64,000 nt of DNA, taken from contig CALQIT020000009.1 of assembly GCA_943330705.2 (NCBI GenBank), positions 1 to 64,000 on the forward strand. The letters are read 5' to 3'. The translations under genes and the position numbers were made by a program. This DNA is from Streptomyces griseus. GTDB taxonomy: Bacteria; Bdellovibrionota; Bdellovibrionia; Bdellovibrionales; Bdellovibrionaceae. Under the pieces are notes generated by a model, which was given only the letters and a program-made list of their open reading frames with translations, made no database searches and was not told the DNA's origin. Shown piece by piece: positions 16,998 through 26,993 of the stretch (position 1 is the first letter of the stretch; the number at the start of each line of letters is the position of its first letter).

Positions 16998-18662
16998 ATG
17001 GAAATGGCTCGGCCGTGGAAAAAAAGCTACCCACCACAGGTAGCGCATGAAATTGATCTTACTAAATTTACTTCGATCATGGATATTTTTGATCAGTCGG
17101 TTCGTCGCTTTCGCACCAAGAAAAGCTTCACAAATATGGGGGCCTCTTTAACTTTTGAACGCCTGGATCAGATGGTCGGACAGCTTGCGTCCTTTTTCCA
17201 GAATGAGCTAAAATTAAAAAAGGGTGATCGCATTGCGATACAAATGCCCAACCTGCTGCAATACCCGGTTGTGATGTTTGCCGCCCTTCGGGTCGGCCTT
17301 ATTGTTGTGAATACCAATCCATTATATACAGCAACAGAAATGCGTTATCAGTTTAAGGATTCGGGGGCAAAGGCCATCGTTATCCTAGCGAACTTCGCCC
17401 ATCTCCTTGAAGAAGTCATTAAAGACACGGACATCCGATCTGTTATCGTTACCGAAGTTGGCGATTTTTTGCCGTTTCCCAAAAACTTTGTCGTGAACTC
17501 GGTGATAAAATATTTGAAAAAAATGGTGCCCGCTTATCATTTGCCCCAGGCCTACCGACTGCAGCAATGCCTGGAGATAGGCAGCCGAAATACCTATTCC
17601 GACGTACCCTTGAGTCTGGACGACATCGCATTTTTGCAATACACCGGCGGCACAACGGGGGTCTCCAAAGGAGCCATTCTTACCCACAAAAACATTGTTG
17701 GTAATATGCAACAAATCGTTGAATGGATGAAACCTGTTTTGCAGGAAGGTGAAGAAATTATTATCACTGCGCTGCCTCTCTATCATATTTTTTCTCTGAC
17801 TGTGAATTGCCTTACCTTCATGACCTATGGTGGGGAAAATATTCTAATTACCAACCCTAGGGACATTGCTGGTTTTATAAAAACTTTAAACTCTGTTCAA
17901 TTTACTGTCTTGACTGGGGTAAATACTCTTTTCAATGCCCTGATGAATCATCGTGATTTTTCAACCATTAATTTTTCGCATCTGCGTCTTACAATTGCTG
18001 GCGCCATGGCGCTGCAAAAGCCCGTGTCAGACCGCTGGAAAGAACTTACAAAAAATCAAATATTTGAGGCCTATGGCTTAACCGAAGCCAGCCCAGGAGT
18101 CTGCTGCAATCCGATCACTGGTGGCGATATTGTCGGCACGATTGGCCTACCCTTGCCCTCGACGGATATTGAACTTTGGGATGACTTTGATCAGCCAGTA
18201 AAGCAAGGCGAGGCCGGCGAGCTCTGTATTCGTGGCCCACAGGTCATGCAAGGCTATTGGAATCGATCGGATGAAACAGTTAAAGTTCTTAAAGATGGAT
18301 GGCTTAGAACCGGCGATGTTGCCATTATGCTTCCTAACGGTTTTTTTAAAATCGTCGACCGAAAAAAAGATATGATCTTAGTTTCCGGATTTAACGTTTA
18401 CCCAAATGAAGTTGAAGAAGCCATTGCCAGCCATCCAGGCGTTGCCGAAGTGGCCGTTGTCGGAATCCCCGACAACCATTCAGGCGAAGCCGTAAAGGCC
18501 TTTATCGTGAAAAAAGATTTTTCCATAACGGAACAAGACATTATTGATCACGCAAAAAAAAGTCTAACCAACTACAAAGTACCAAAGTCAGTTGAATTCA
18601 GAACCGAACTTCCGAAAACCAATGTCGGAAAAATTTTACGCCGAGCCTTGAGAACCTCCTAG
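16998..18662 (+). CDS. fadD: long-chain fatty acid--CoA ligase
   Basis: AMP-forming acyl-CoA synthetase of 554 residues, the usual FadD length. Motifs: LQYTGGTTGVSKGA (P-loop of the ANL family), FEAYGLTEASPG, GWLRTGDVA, DRKKDMILVSGFNVYP and the C-terminal lysine region PKTNVGKILRR. It activates long-chain fatty acids with ATP and CoA at the inner membrane for beta-oxidation or lipid synthesis. CGGAGG precedes the ATG. Its stop codon overlaps the GTG start of the next gene, so the two form a unit. Confidence 0.95.
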   Translation: MEMARPWKKSYPPQVAHEIDLTKFTSIMDIFDQSVRRFRTKKSFTNMGASLTFERLDQMVGQLASFFQNELKLKKGDRIAIQMPNLLQYPVVMFAALRVGLIVVNTNPLYTATEMRYQFKDSGAKAIVILANFAHLLEEVIKDTDIRSVIVTEVGDFLPFPKNFVVNSVIKYLKKMVPAYHLPQAYRLQQCLEIGSRNTYSDVPLSLDDIAFLQYTGGTTGVSKGAILTHKNIVGNMQQIVEWMKPVLQEGEEIIITALPLYHIFSLTVNCLTFMTYGGENILITNPRDIAGFIKTLNSVQFTVLTGVNTLFNALMNHRDFSTINFSHLRLTIAGAMALQKPVSDRWKELTKNQIFEAYGLTEASPGVCCNPITGGDIVGTIGLPLPSTDIELWDDFDQPVKQGEAGELCIRGPQVMQGYWNRSDETVKVLKDGWLRTGDVAIMLPNGFFKIVDRKKDMILVSGFNVYPNEVEEAIASHPGVAEVAVVGIPDNHSGEAVKAFIVKKDFSITEQDIIDHAKKSLTNYKVPKSVEFRTELPKTNVGKILRRALRTS

Positions 18663-19651
18663 TGGATACCTTCCGGGCGATTTGCAACCTGCTACTTTTT
18701 GTTGTTTGTGTTTGCTTCGCGCTTGGGGACGCGGCCCCGAATGTCTGGTACTTCGATATCCTTTCTAACTTTCGTCCGTTCTATTTTTTGGCTATCGGAA
18801 TTTTTGGCTTGCCGCATTTCTTGGGCGAAAAAAGAAAGTTCTTTATGTACATTGCCGGGGCGATTGCTGCAGTAATGGGCTTAAGCAAATTTAGCCAAAA
18901 ATATTACTATCAATATGTGCCCGACGCCAAGCCCCTAACAGCTATCACCAGCACTACCGCAAAAGGTCCTTTGCAGGTGATCTCTTTCAATTTGCATATT
19001 AAGAATACCGAAACTTTTTCAATTGTTGAATACCTAAAAAATTCTCTTGAGCCCGACATGCCTCATATTATTTTTACTCCGGAAGTAACTACGACTGCCG
19101 CTGAGGAACTTGAGGTTTTAAAAGAATTCCTTCCCCACTCTTTGGTCTTACCCAGTGATTCCATCGATGGTATGGCCTTTTTCACCGACTTAGAACCGAT
19201 TGAATTGAAAGAAGTAAAAATGGATTTTCTTGATTCACGGGCGATTGTCGGTGTCTTTAATTTTAATGGCGAAGAAATTTTAGTCATTGCTGTTCACCCA
19301 CCCGCCCCACTAAGCGAAAGGCAGTTTCTAGCCCGCAACGAATATTTTAAAAATATTCGGGCCATCATGAGTCAAGGTAAAAGGCCGACTCTGGTCATCG
19401 GCGACTTTAATAGTACGCCATGGTCAGACCACTTTAAAAATCTGTTGAAGCCAAAACTTGGGGGAGGTTCGTTACCGGAACTGATTGACCCCGGCGAAAA
19501 GTTTGCCCGCCCCTTTACTTGGTTTTCACCGATTCCTAGATTGGGTTTGCCCATCGACTTCATATTGCATTCACTTGAATTTAAAGTATTACGATACGAG
19601 ATCGGCCCCCGCCTGGGTTCCGATCACCGACCCGTCATCGCATTTTTTTAA
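18662..19651 (+). CDS. membrane-anchored endonuclease/exonuclease/phosphatase (EEP) family protein
   Basis: A 329-residue protein with three hydrophobic helices in the first 80 residues, followed by an EEP (DNase I-like) domain: ISFNLHIKNT, VIGDFNSTPWS with the catalytic Asp-Asn, and GSDHRPVIAFF with the catalytic Asp-His. This resembles the YafD/EEP membrane subgroup. The substrate may be a phospholipid headgroup, phosphodiester or nucleic acid. The start is GTG overlapping the fadD stop, so it is probably co-expressed with fatty-acid activation. Confidence 0.85.
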   Translation: MDTFRAICNLLLFVVCVCFALGDAAPNVWYFDILSNFRPFYFLAIGIFGLPHFLGEKRKFFMYIAGAIAAVMGLSKFSQKYYYQYVPDAKPLTAITSTTAKGPLQVISFNLHIKNTETFSIVEYLKNSLEPDMPHIIFTPEVTTTAAEELEVLKEFLPHSLVLPSDSIDGMAFFTDLEPIELKEVKMDFLDSRAIVGVFNFNGEEILVIAVHPPAPLSERQFLARNEYFKNIRAIMSQGKRPTLVIGDFNSTPWSDHFKNLLKPKLGGGSLPELIDPGEKFARPFTWFSPIPRLGLPIDFILHSLEFKVLRYEIGPRLGSDHRPVIAFF

Positions 19652-19679
19652 CAATGACGTTTTTTTGCACCAAGATAAG

Positions 19680-20069
19680 CTAGGCCTTTTTTGCCCAACT
19701 TGCACACCAGGCAGAACCCTTTACAAGTTTTCCTGCAAAGATGCTGCATTTTCCAACCTCTGCGCCGCCCTTGTCGCCAGATTTAGTGTAGAGCATGCAA
19801 TTGCTACACATTTGCTTGTCCCAGGTAACACCTTGGCGATCGGCCTTTAACGCCGCATCCTTGATGTTGGATTTCTTTTCCTGATAGTTCATGGCTGCGG
19901 CCATTTCTTTTCCAGGCTCAACGAAGGGAAGGGCCATATCCCCACGACCACCTTCAGCCGCCTTACCACCACGCCGTTTTTCTTCAGCATTAGCGATGAA
20001 AGGAAAAACAATGCCAGCCCCAGCTGCCAGGGCACAAGTCTTTACAAACGCACGACGAGAAACTGCCAT
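19680..20069 (-). CDS. high-potential iron-sulfur protein (HiPIP)
   Basis: About 129 residues. The N-terminus carries a twin-arginine signal (SRRAFVKTCALAAGAGIVFPF), so the folded protein goes to the periplasm. The C-terminal half has the HiPIP cluster pattern CSNCMLY...GKCSIF...WCASW, four cysteines binding one 4Fe-4S cluster. HiPIPs carry electrons between respiratory complexes. The ATG at 20069 is chosen because AGGAG sits seven bases upstream. It lies alone between the EEP gene and a MerC-like gene. Confidence 0.9.
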   Translation of the reverse strand: MAVSRRAFVKTCALAAGAGIVFPFIANAEEKRRGGKAAEGGRGDMALPFVEPGKEMAAAMNYQEKKSNIKDAALKADRQGVTWDKQMCSNCMLYTKSGDKGGAEVGKCSIFAGKLVKGSAWCASWAKKA

Positions 20070-20183
20070 AAGCGACTCCTTCAACTGTTGAGATTTACAG
20101 GAATAGTACGCCCCACGGTAATGAAAGTGAAATGAAAACGAATTGAGACCAGGCCAGTGAGTCAGCGTCAGTCTCTGTGGGAA

Positions 20184-20597
20184 TTAGTGGTGATGGTGGG
20201 ATTCACATGCGCAAGAGCGACGATTGATCCAATGGGCTATGATCACCAACATACTACCTGCCAACATCCAAACGGGCTCGTTCAACGAAAAGCGTAAGCT
20301 GTGATTTAAATAGGGAATCAAAGTAATGATAAATAATCCCGGAGTTCCCAGTAGAAAAACTCTTATGTTGCGGTGATGCCGATAGCCCTTCATAAAAGCC
20401 AAGGAACCAATCGGAATAATAACCAAAGCCAACAGAACATGAAACCAAGGATGAGCTATGTAGTAGCGCCCCATAATCGGCAAAGACATCATCAAAAAAG
20501 GTGTCACTAAACAATGAATCGCGCACAGCAGGGATAGTCCCATGCCCAATTTATCCAAATTAATAATATTGTTTATTTTCCCAGCAAAAGCCTTCAT
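20184..20597 (-). CDS. MerC-domain membrane protein
   Basis: A 137-residue protein with four predicted membrane helices. The first contains LLCAIHCLVTPF, the cysteine pair typical of the MerC mercury-transport family. The C-terminus is a metal-binding-like tail, RRSCACESHHHH. There are no other mer genes near, so this is a generic member of the MerC domain family, possibly for metal uptake. It is divergent from selO with about 50 bp between starts. Confidence 0.8.
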   Translation of the reverse strand: MKAFAGKINNIINLDKLGMGLSLLCAIHCLVTPFLMMSLPIMGRYYIAHPWFHVLLALVIIPIGSLAFMKGYRHHRNIRVFLLGTPGLFIITLIPYLNHSLRFSLNEPVWMLAGSMLVIIAHWINRRSCACESHHHH

Positions 20598-20645
20598 ATG
20601 AGTGTAGATCTATGCCCACAAGGTTTTTTGCTGTCAAGGAAGTCG

Positions 20646-22064
20646 ATGAAATACACGCCCAATCCTATTATATTCAGCTTAGGCGAAGACTTTTATGACA
20701 AAGTTACTGCCGCCCACTTTTTGAAAGATTTACCTCGCTATCTGAACAAAGCCGAAATGCAAAATCTTGGTCTTGATTTGATCCTCAATGACGAACAAGC
20801 CTGGTCCCGCCACTTTGTAAAATTCCAAGCCCTTCCCCAGAATATCGATTCGCCCTTGGCGCTTCGCTACCATGGGCATCAGTTTCGCACCTACAACCCT
20901 GACCTTGGCGATGGTCGCGGTTTCTTGTTTGCGCAATTGCAAGATACGACGGGTAGAACTTTAGACCTTGGCACAAAAGGCAGCGGCAAAACGCCCTATT
21001 CACGAAGCGGTGATGGCTGCTTAACCTTGAAAGGGGCCTTTCGTGAAGCCCTAGCAACCGAGCTTTTAGAAAGCCTGGGCGTAAACACCAGCAAGACATT
21101 CTGTTTTTTCGAGACCGGCGCACAGCTGATCCGTCACGACGAACCCTCACCAACCCGCTCGGCAGTTCTTACAAGACTTAGCCACAGTCATATTCGTTTT
21201 GGAACGTTTCAAAGACTTGCCTTTCTTGGGCAATCTAAAAATATCGAAAAGCTAGTTGGCTACTCGGTAGAAAATTACTTTCCGCAACTAAAAGATCTGG
21301 CCGCTGCAGGATCTGCAGACCAAGCAATATTATTTTTACAGGAAGTCACCCAGCGATCAGCAAAACTATGCGCCCAGTGGATGATTTCTGGATTTGTCCA
21401 TGGGGTTTTAAATACCGACAATATGAATATTACCGGAGAAAGTTTTGATTACGGCCCCTTTCGCTTTCTTGCCAGTTATGACCCCGCTTTTACGGCTGCC
21501 TACTTTGACCATCGTGGGCTGTATTGTTATGGTCGCCAGCCAACCGCCGTTCATTGGAATTTATTTCAACTTGCAGAGTCCCTTCGGGCCGCTTACCCAG
21601 ATCTTGATCCAAGCCCAATCTTGGCCAAGTTTTCAATTGCCTTCACTGAAAATTTTGAAAAATTCTTCTTTCGCCGCTTGAATTTGAAACCCAAAGAGAA
21701 TGCCACTGAAAATCAGAATCTTATTGCTGCTTTTTTTAATTTTCTTGAAAGACCGGACGTTCAATTCGAGCAAAGTTTTTTTGACTGCTGGAGTCTGGCC
21801 CCTGAGACGCGAAGAAAGGCCTCCCCTCAAGGGGAAGCTTACCTCAGCAGCGAATTTCTCGAATTTCAAAAACATCTGGAACAGTACACTTTAGACGCGC
21901 CGGAAAAAGCAGAACACGCCTACTTTGCTGCGGGCCAGGCCTGCACGCTATTGATTGAGGAAGTCGAAAGTCTTTGGCTTTCCATTTCAGAAAATGATGA
22001 TTGGAAACCGTTCTACAATAAGATCGACCAAATTCGCTCTTTCCGCGGCCTGTATCAACTTTAA
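20646..22064 (+). CDS. selO: protein adenylyltransferase SelO (YdiU/UPF0061)
   Basis: Pseudokinase-fold enzyme that transfers AMP to proteins, linked to redox stress. Diagnostic blocks: YHGHQF, NPDLGDGRGFLFAQLQDTTGR, DLGTKGSGKTPYSRSGDG, and GFVHGVLNTDNMNITGESFDYGPF. About 472 residues, the normal size. The ATG at 20646 has AGGAAG upstream, while an earlier in-frame ATG at 20598 lies in the merC promoter region. Its stop codon overlaps that of the convergent RND gene by four bases. Confidence 0.95.
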   Translation: MKYTPNPIIFSLGEDFYDKVTAAHFLKDLPRYLNKAEMQNLGLDLILNDEQAWSRHFVKFQALPQNIDSPLALRYHGHQFRTYNPDLGDGRGFLFAQLQDTTGRTLDLGTKGSGKTPYSRSGDGCLTLKGAFREALATELLESLGVNTSKTFCFFETGAQLIRHDEPSPTRSAVLTRLSHSHIRFGTFQRLAFLGQSKNIEKLVGYSVENYFPQLKDLAAAGSADQAILFLQEVTQRSAKLCAQWMISGFVHGVLNTDNMNITGESFDYGPFRFLASYDPAFTAAYFDHRGLYCYGRQPTAVHWNLFQLAESLRAAYPDLDPSPILAKFSIAFTENFEKFFFRRLNLKPKENATENQNLIAAFFNFLERPDVQFEQSFFDCWSLAPETRRKASPQGEAYLSSEFLEFQKHLEQYTLDAPEKAEHAYFAAGQACTLLIEEVESLWLSISENDDWKPFYNKIDQIRSFRGLYQL

Positions 22065-25000
22065 GGCTTTGCTTTGATTTCTTGATCCACGGTCCGAGTC
22101 CCCGCCATCTGTCGGGCCCTTTTCAGTAAAAACATTCTAAAGTCATCAACGTAACCGAAGGCTGCAGGAACAACGACTAAAGTTAAGACCGTTGAACTGA
22201 TCAATCCACCGATGATTGCTATCCCCATGGAGGTTCGCTGGGCCGAAGCCTCATTCAGTCCAATCGCAATCGGAATAGTTCCAGCAATCAAGGCAAAGCT
22301 GGTCATCAAAATGGGTCGCAATCGAGTCCGACAGGCCTTAATCAAAGCTTCAGTTCTTTGCAGACCGGCCGCCATTTGCTGGTTTGCATAGTCGACTAAC
22401 AGAATCGAGTTCTTTGCCACAACCCCCAATAGCATTATGATCCCGATCATTGAAAACAGATCGAAACTTTTTCCTGTAACAAATAGTGCAATCATTGCAC
22501 CCACTATGGCCAAGGGCAGGGCCAGCAATATTGTCAATGGGATGATAAAACTTTCATACAATGAAGCTAAAACTAAATAGATCAAAAGCACGCCCAAACC
22601 CATCGCTTGTAACATATTCCGGAAAAGGTCCTTCATGTCCTCGGCCTGGCCCTCGTATCCGTACGTCACACCCACAGGAAGTTTAAACTCTGGATCCTGC
22701 GTCAGTAGTCGATCTACTTCGTTGGTGATCTCGCCCAGATTTCCGGTTCGTCCGACATTGGCCGAGATATTGATAAATCGAGCCTTATTGCGGCGGTTAA
22801 TTTGCGAAAACCCGCTGGCCTCGCGCCCTGTCGCAACTCGCGATAGTGGAATCATATCAAAATTGACATTGGGCACCAGTGTCGCCGCAAAGTTTTTTCT
22901 TAAGTCCCGATCTGCTTCGCTCATGCGAATACGAATATTATACTCGGCCGCATTTTCGCGGTACACACCGGCGGCCGTGCCTTCGACCCGCGCCCGAAGC
23001 TCGGCGCCGGCGGTCACTGTTGAAATACCCAGGGTTTCTGATTTTTGTCTGTTGAAATCAATATGGAATTCAGGCTTACCACTGCGGAAGTTGGTATCGA
23101 CATCCACCAATCCCGGAATAGTGCTTAATCGAGCGGTCAGCCTTTCTGCATATTTACTGACCACTTGCAAATCTTCGCTGGTTAAATTTAAATTGAAAAT
23201 TTTCTGATTTCCTCCGGTAATGTCGACGTCAGAAACTGCAATCTTAGCTTGGCTTTCAAAACTTTTCAGGCGATTGCGAATATCGTCTTTAACTTCGCTG
23301 GTGACCTGCTTGCGTTCTTTACGGGGCACCAGTCGCATATAAAGCTCGGCACGATTGGCTTCCGCTTGCCCTCCTGAACTTCCAGTTGTCGTTGCAATCA
23401 ATTCAATTGCTGGATGTGCTTGCACCACTTTTTCAATTTCACGGGCCAAGCGACGGGAACCTTCTAAAGAGGTCCCCACTGGGGTTTCCAGTCCAACAAT
23501 AAAGTCACCGTTGTCACCGGCCGGCAAAAAGTTTTTTGGAATATATTTTGCCAACATCATGCTGGCCACAAATATCAATGCAGCACCGACCAAGGCCAAC
23601 ATTGGATTTTTTAATACGGGACGCATCAACGCCACATATTTTTCTTCCAACCAGTTTTGCATGCGATCAAAGGCATTGAGCATCCGGCGAAGGGGCCCAG
23701 TTCCGGATTTATCGTGCTCGGCCGGAGCCGCCAGGTAGGTCGAAAGCATCGGAGCCACAGTAAAGGCATCAAACAAAGAGATCAACATCGTAAAAACAAC
23801 AGTGAGCCCAAATTGTTTAAAAAATTGACCGACGATACCCTGTAAAAAAGCCACCGGGCCAAATACGGAAATCACCACTAAGGTCGTGGCAATAACGGCC
23901 AAGGCAACTTCTTTTGTGCCTTCGATGGCCGCCGTCCTTGGATCTTTACCCATCTCTAAATGGCGATAGATATTTTCGCGAACGACAATCGCATCATCAA
24001 TCAACAGACCGACAGCCAAACTCAAGGCCAACAAGGTCAAAATGTTGATCGTAAAACCACTGTAATACATGATTATAAATCCGCCCAACAAAGAGTTAGG
24101 CAATGCCATCCCGGTAATGAACGTCGAGCGAAACGAACCCAAAAATAAAAATACGACTAAAATACACAGTCCAATGCCGATCAAAATACTTTCACGCACG
24201 TCTTGAATATTTAGTCGCACCGGGCGGGCTAGCTCGCGCTCTAGAAACAACTCAGTGCCAGGATTACTGTCTTTCAAGATCAAATTCACTTTTTTCATTT
24301 TCTCAAGAACCGTATCGACAACATTAACTGTGTTTGACCCGGACTGCTTAAAAACGGCAAGCTCCAACGACGGCTTTCTTGCAAAGCCCTCTGATTTTAC
24401 CATGACCGAGGTTTCGGTGCGCAAATCTTCAAGGCCTTCTTTGACCTCGGCCAATTCAGACAACTTAACAACCCGGTCGGAACCAACAAAATTGACATTC
24501 ACACTCTTTAAATCTTTGAGGTCTACAAATTCTCCTGAAGCACGAAGTACTGTTTCTCGGTCCCCCGCTTCAATCTTGCCCACAGGAACATCTTTCGAAG
24601 TCGCCCTAATTCGATCAGCGATCTGCAATAAAGAAAGCTTTCGCTCCTGCAAGGCGCGCATATCGATGTTCACTTGGATTTCTCGCTTGCGACCACCGAT
24701 CACTTGCACGAGGCCCACGCCTTGAATCGAGTCAAACTGCGATTTTATTTTCTGATCGACTAAATCGTACAGCTTTCCGGGATCCAGATCAGAACGCACG
24801 GCGATCTTTGCAATCGGTTGATCAGCTGGATCAATCCGGCGAATTGCGGGCTCCTCAATATCGCTGGGTAATTTTCGTCGCACATTTCCCAAACGCTGAC
24901 GGATTTGCTGTTCTGCATCCTTGATGTCCGTTGAAATTTTAAACTTTAAAATGACGTATGAAATGGATTCGTAATTCAGGGACTTGATGTCTTCTAAGCC

Positions 25001-25225
25001 CGACATTGTCCCAAGCTCATCTTCGATCGGCTTGGAAATTGATCTTTCGATGTCAATCGGCGATGCCCCTCGGTAAATCGTCTGCACCGTGACAATAGGA
25101 AACGTAACATCGGGGAACATATCGACACTCATTTTTGAAATCGATATAAATCCCATGACCAGCATTAAAGCGACGATGCAAGTGATAAATATAGGGCGTT
25201 TAATCGACATTTCAACAATATTCAT
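22061..25225 (-). CDS. RND-family multidrug efflux transporter (HAE-1/AcrB type)
   Basis: A 1,054-residue inner-membrane proton antiporter. It opens with IVEMSIKRPIFITCIVALMLVMG, has large periplasmic loops, and shows the TM4 proton-relay pair in AVGLLIDDAIVVRENIYRH. Duplicated halves are evident, each with a membrane helix followed by a pore domain. It should work with an outer membrane channel: tolC lies directly upstream, with 13 bp between genes. A periplasmic adaptor gene, normally between them, is absent. GAGGAAAAT precedes the ATG at 25225. Confidence 0.95.
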   Translation of the reverse strand: MNIVEMSIKRPIFITCIVALMLVMGFISISKMSVDMFPDVTFPIVTVQTIYRGASPIDIERSISKPIEDELGTMSGLEDIKSLNYESISYVILKFKISTDIKDAEQQIRQRLGNVRRKLPSDIEEPAIRRIDPADQPIAKIAVRSDLDPGKLYDLVDQKIKSQFDSIQGVGLVQVIGGRKREIQVNIDMRALQERKLSLLQIADRIRATSKDVPVGKIEAGDRETVLRASGEFVDLKDLKSVNVNFVGSDRVVKLSELAEVKEGLEDLRTETSVMVKSEGFARKPSLELAVFKQSGSNTVNVVDTVLEKMKKVNLILKDSNPGTELFLERELARPVRLNIQDVRESILIGIGLCILVVFLFLGSFRSTFITGMALPNSLLGGFIIMYYSGFTINILTLLALSLAVGLLIDDAIVVRENIYRHLEMGKDPRTAAIEGTKEVALAVIATTLVVISVFGPVAFLQGIVGQFFKQFGLTVVFTMLISLFDAFTVAPMLSTYLAAPAEHDKSGTGPLRRMLNAFDRMQNWLEEKYVALMRPVLKNPMLALVGAALIFVASMMLAKYIPKNFLPAGDNGDFIVGLETPVGTSLEGSRRLAREIEKVVQAHPAIELIATTTGSSGGQAEANRAELYMRLVPRKERKQVTSEVKDDIRNRLKSFESQAKIAVSDVDITGGNQKIFNLNLTSEDLQVVSKYAERLTARLSTIPGLVDVDTNFRSGKPEFHIDFNRQKSETLGISTVTAGAELRARVEGTAAGVYRENAAEYNIRIRMSEADRDLRKNFAATLVPNVNFDMIPLSRVATGREASGFSQINRRNKARFINISANVGRTGNLGEITNEVDRLLTQDPEFKLPVGVTYGYEGQAEDMKDLFRNMLQAMGLGVLLIYLVLASLYESFIIPLTILLALPLAIVGAMIALFVTGKSFDLFSMIGIIMLLGVVAKNSILLVDYANQQMAAGLQRTEALIKACRTRLRPILMTSFALIAGTIPIAIGLNEASAQRTSMGIAIIGGLISSTVLTLVVVPAAFGYVDDFRMFLLKRARQMAGTRTVDQEIKAKP

Positions 25226-25238
25226 ATTTTCCTCAATG

Positions 25239-26672
25239 CTACTCTGGAAGGGTTTCAATTTTCATAAACAGCCGGGCCTGAGTTTCTAATTTTCTTTGTT
25301 CGGCTTTCATTTTCGTTACTAGCAAGTCGGCCTCGGCCGCATCTTGCTCTGCGGAAACAACCTGCGAAGTCACCGTCCGCCCGCGCATTAATCGATCCCT
25401 TTCGGCCTTGGCTTTTTCATTTTGCACCCGGCTTAGCTTTTCTGCGGCTTCAATTTTTTTACTAAGCTCGGCATGTCGGCGTTGGATTTCTTCCCAACTG
25501 GATTCGCCTTCAAAAATTTTCTGATCGCGCTTTAGCCTGGCTGATAGGGCATCGGCGCCGGCGGCCCGGCGAGTAGCTTCTTTACTTGTCCCATCCAACA
25601 GCAAAGTTAGCTTGACCGAAATACCTGCCGTGGGCTTGTCCGAATCGCTTAGATGATTTCGCGCCGAAGCTGCATCCGTTTGGTAGGTGTTGGTCCGATA
25701 GCCTGCTTCAACAACCAGATCAGGTCGTAAGCTATCTTCGACTTCTTGTGCGCCAACTTGCTTTGTCCTGGCTTCCAATGCAGCCAGATAGGTATCCAGG
25801 CGAATCACTCGACCATTGGATTGATAATTTTCAACCATCGACAGAAGTGGTCTTTGCACACCCAATGGCGCTTCTAGTTTTATGATTTGTGTGCTTCCCG
25901 AGGCCTCTAAAGTATCAACTATCTTTTTGTGTGCGGCTGCTAACTCATCCCTTGTCGTTAAAAGCTGTAGCTCTCGGGTTGCAACCAACCCCTGTGCATT
26001 TAACAGATCTGGTCTTTCGCCAATTCCGTTACTGACCCGTCCGCTGATCCAGCTGGCAATCTTTTTTGCACGCTCGAGGGAACTCTCTCGTTGCTTGCTT
26101 TCGTCCTCTAAATAGACCAAATCCCAAAACGCAGCTTCGGCCTCGATCAAAACTTGTTTTGCTTGTAAGTCATAGCTTTTTATTTCAAGCTTTTTCTGAC
26201 TTTCTTCACGCTGCCAGCGCAGCCGGGTCGAGCTTCCGAATCCATCTTTCCACAGGGACTGCGAGACCGTGAACCCCATGGTGCCGATCGCGCGCTGATC
26301 ACTAATGGTGGCTGGAGTTAAGGCATCGAAAAATACTTCTGTCGTAGCAACATTTACCTGTGCTGATGTTCCGGTCGAAAAACGCTTGCCTAAACCAAGC
26401 CCGTATTCGCGAATTTTCTGATGAAAAATAACGAAGGTCGGAACATTTTGCTGCAACGACTTATCATCAAGATAGCTGCCCTTTAAAGTTAGAACTGGCG
26501 ACAGGGCAAGGTCCCCTTGCTGGTAACGATCGCCAGCAGCCTGTTGGCTGATTTCAAAGGATTGATACAACCGATGCTTCTGCTTAACCTGCGCCAAGTA
26601 TTCATCCAAAGTCATCGCTTGCACCGCCAGTGGCAGGCACAATATTGTCAAAAGACCTAACCCGTTTCTCAT
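25239..26672 (-). CDS. TolC-family outer membrane efflux channel
   Basis: A 477-residue outer membrane factor with a Sec signal peptide (MRNGLGLLTILCLPLAVQA). The rest is the long alternating helix and strand pattern of TolC, with coiled-coil stretches such as EESQKKLEIKSYDLQAKQVLIEAEAAFWDLVYLEDE. It forms a trimeric tunnel for RND export. It is the first gene of the tolC-RND pair. Its ribosome site GAGAAGGTG overlaps the end of a truncated TetR reading frame, implying former co-transcription with a regulator. Confidence 0.92.
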   Translation of the reverse strand: MRNGLGLLTILCLPLAVQAMTLDEYLAQVKQKHRLYQSFEISQQAAGDRYQQGDLALSPVLTLKGSYLDDKSLQQNVPTFVIFHQKIREYGLGLGKRFSTGTSAQVNVATTEVFFDALTPATISDQRAIGTMGFTVSQSLWKDGFGSSTRLRWQREESQKKLEIKSYDLQAKQVLIEAEAAFWDLVYLEDESKQRESSLERAKKIASWISGRVSNGIGERPDLLNAQGLVATRELQLLTTRDELAAAHKKIVDTLEASGSTQIIKLEAPLGVQRPLLSMVENYQSNGRVIRLDTYLAALEARTKQVGAQEVEDSLRPDLVVEAGYRTNTYQTDAASARNHLSDSDKPTAGISVKLTLLLDGTSKEATRRAAGADALSARLKRDQKIFEGESSWEEIQRRHAELSKKIEAAEKLSRVQNEKAKAERDRLMRGRTVTSQVVSAEQDAAEADLLVTKMKAEQRKLETQARLFMKIETLPE

Positions 26673-26676
26673 AACA

Positions 26677-26847
26677 TTACACCTTCTCTGAAAATCTTAA
26701 AAAATAAACGTGGGAATTGATATCCGAGGCCTTTGCGATGCCGCGAGTACTGGCGCCATCAAGACCATCCTTGGCAAACAAAACTGTCGCTACCCGCGTG
26801 ATTCTTTCGCGGGCATCATTTTCATCGTTTAGTTTGTGTTGAAGCAT
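26677..26847 (-). pseudogene. truncated TetR-family regulator (HTH domain only)
   Basis: A 56-codon reading frame ending five bases before tolC. It encodes a nearly complete TetR N-terminal HTH: ARERITRVATVLFAKDGLDG followed by ASTRGIAKASDINSHVYF, matching the family pattern ARERIL-AA-LFAE-G-ASTR-IA-AAGVN-..-YYHF. The frame stops at the end of the HTH, so the ligand-binding domain (about 130 residues) is missing. TetR repressors commonly control the adjacent RND/TolC genes. This may be a deletion scar or a DNA-binding stub still expressed. Confidence 0.75.
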
Positions 26848-26993
26848 TAGATAAAACTAAAACAGTTGATTGAACATTCCAATATTTTTTCAATGTCGAG
26901 TTTGATTTTCGAGTTGCGGATAGATCTTTAAAACAATTATGGAACAGATCCCTGGATCTTTGTCCTGCTTGTCCTTTTATCCGCCCCATTAGT

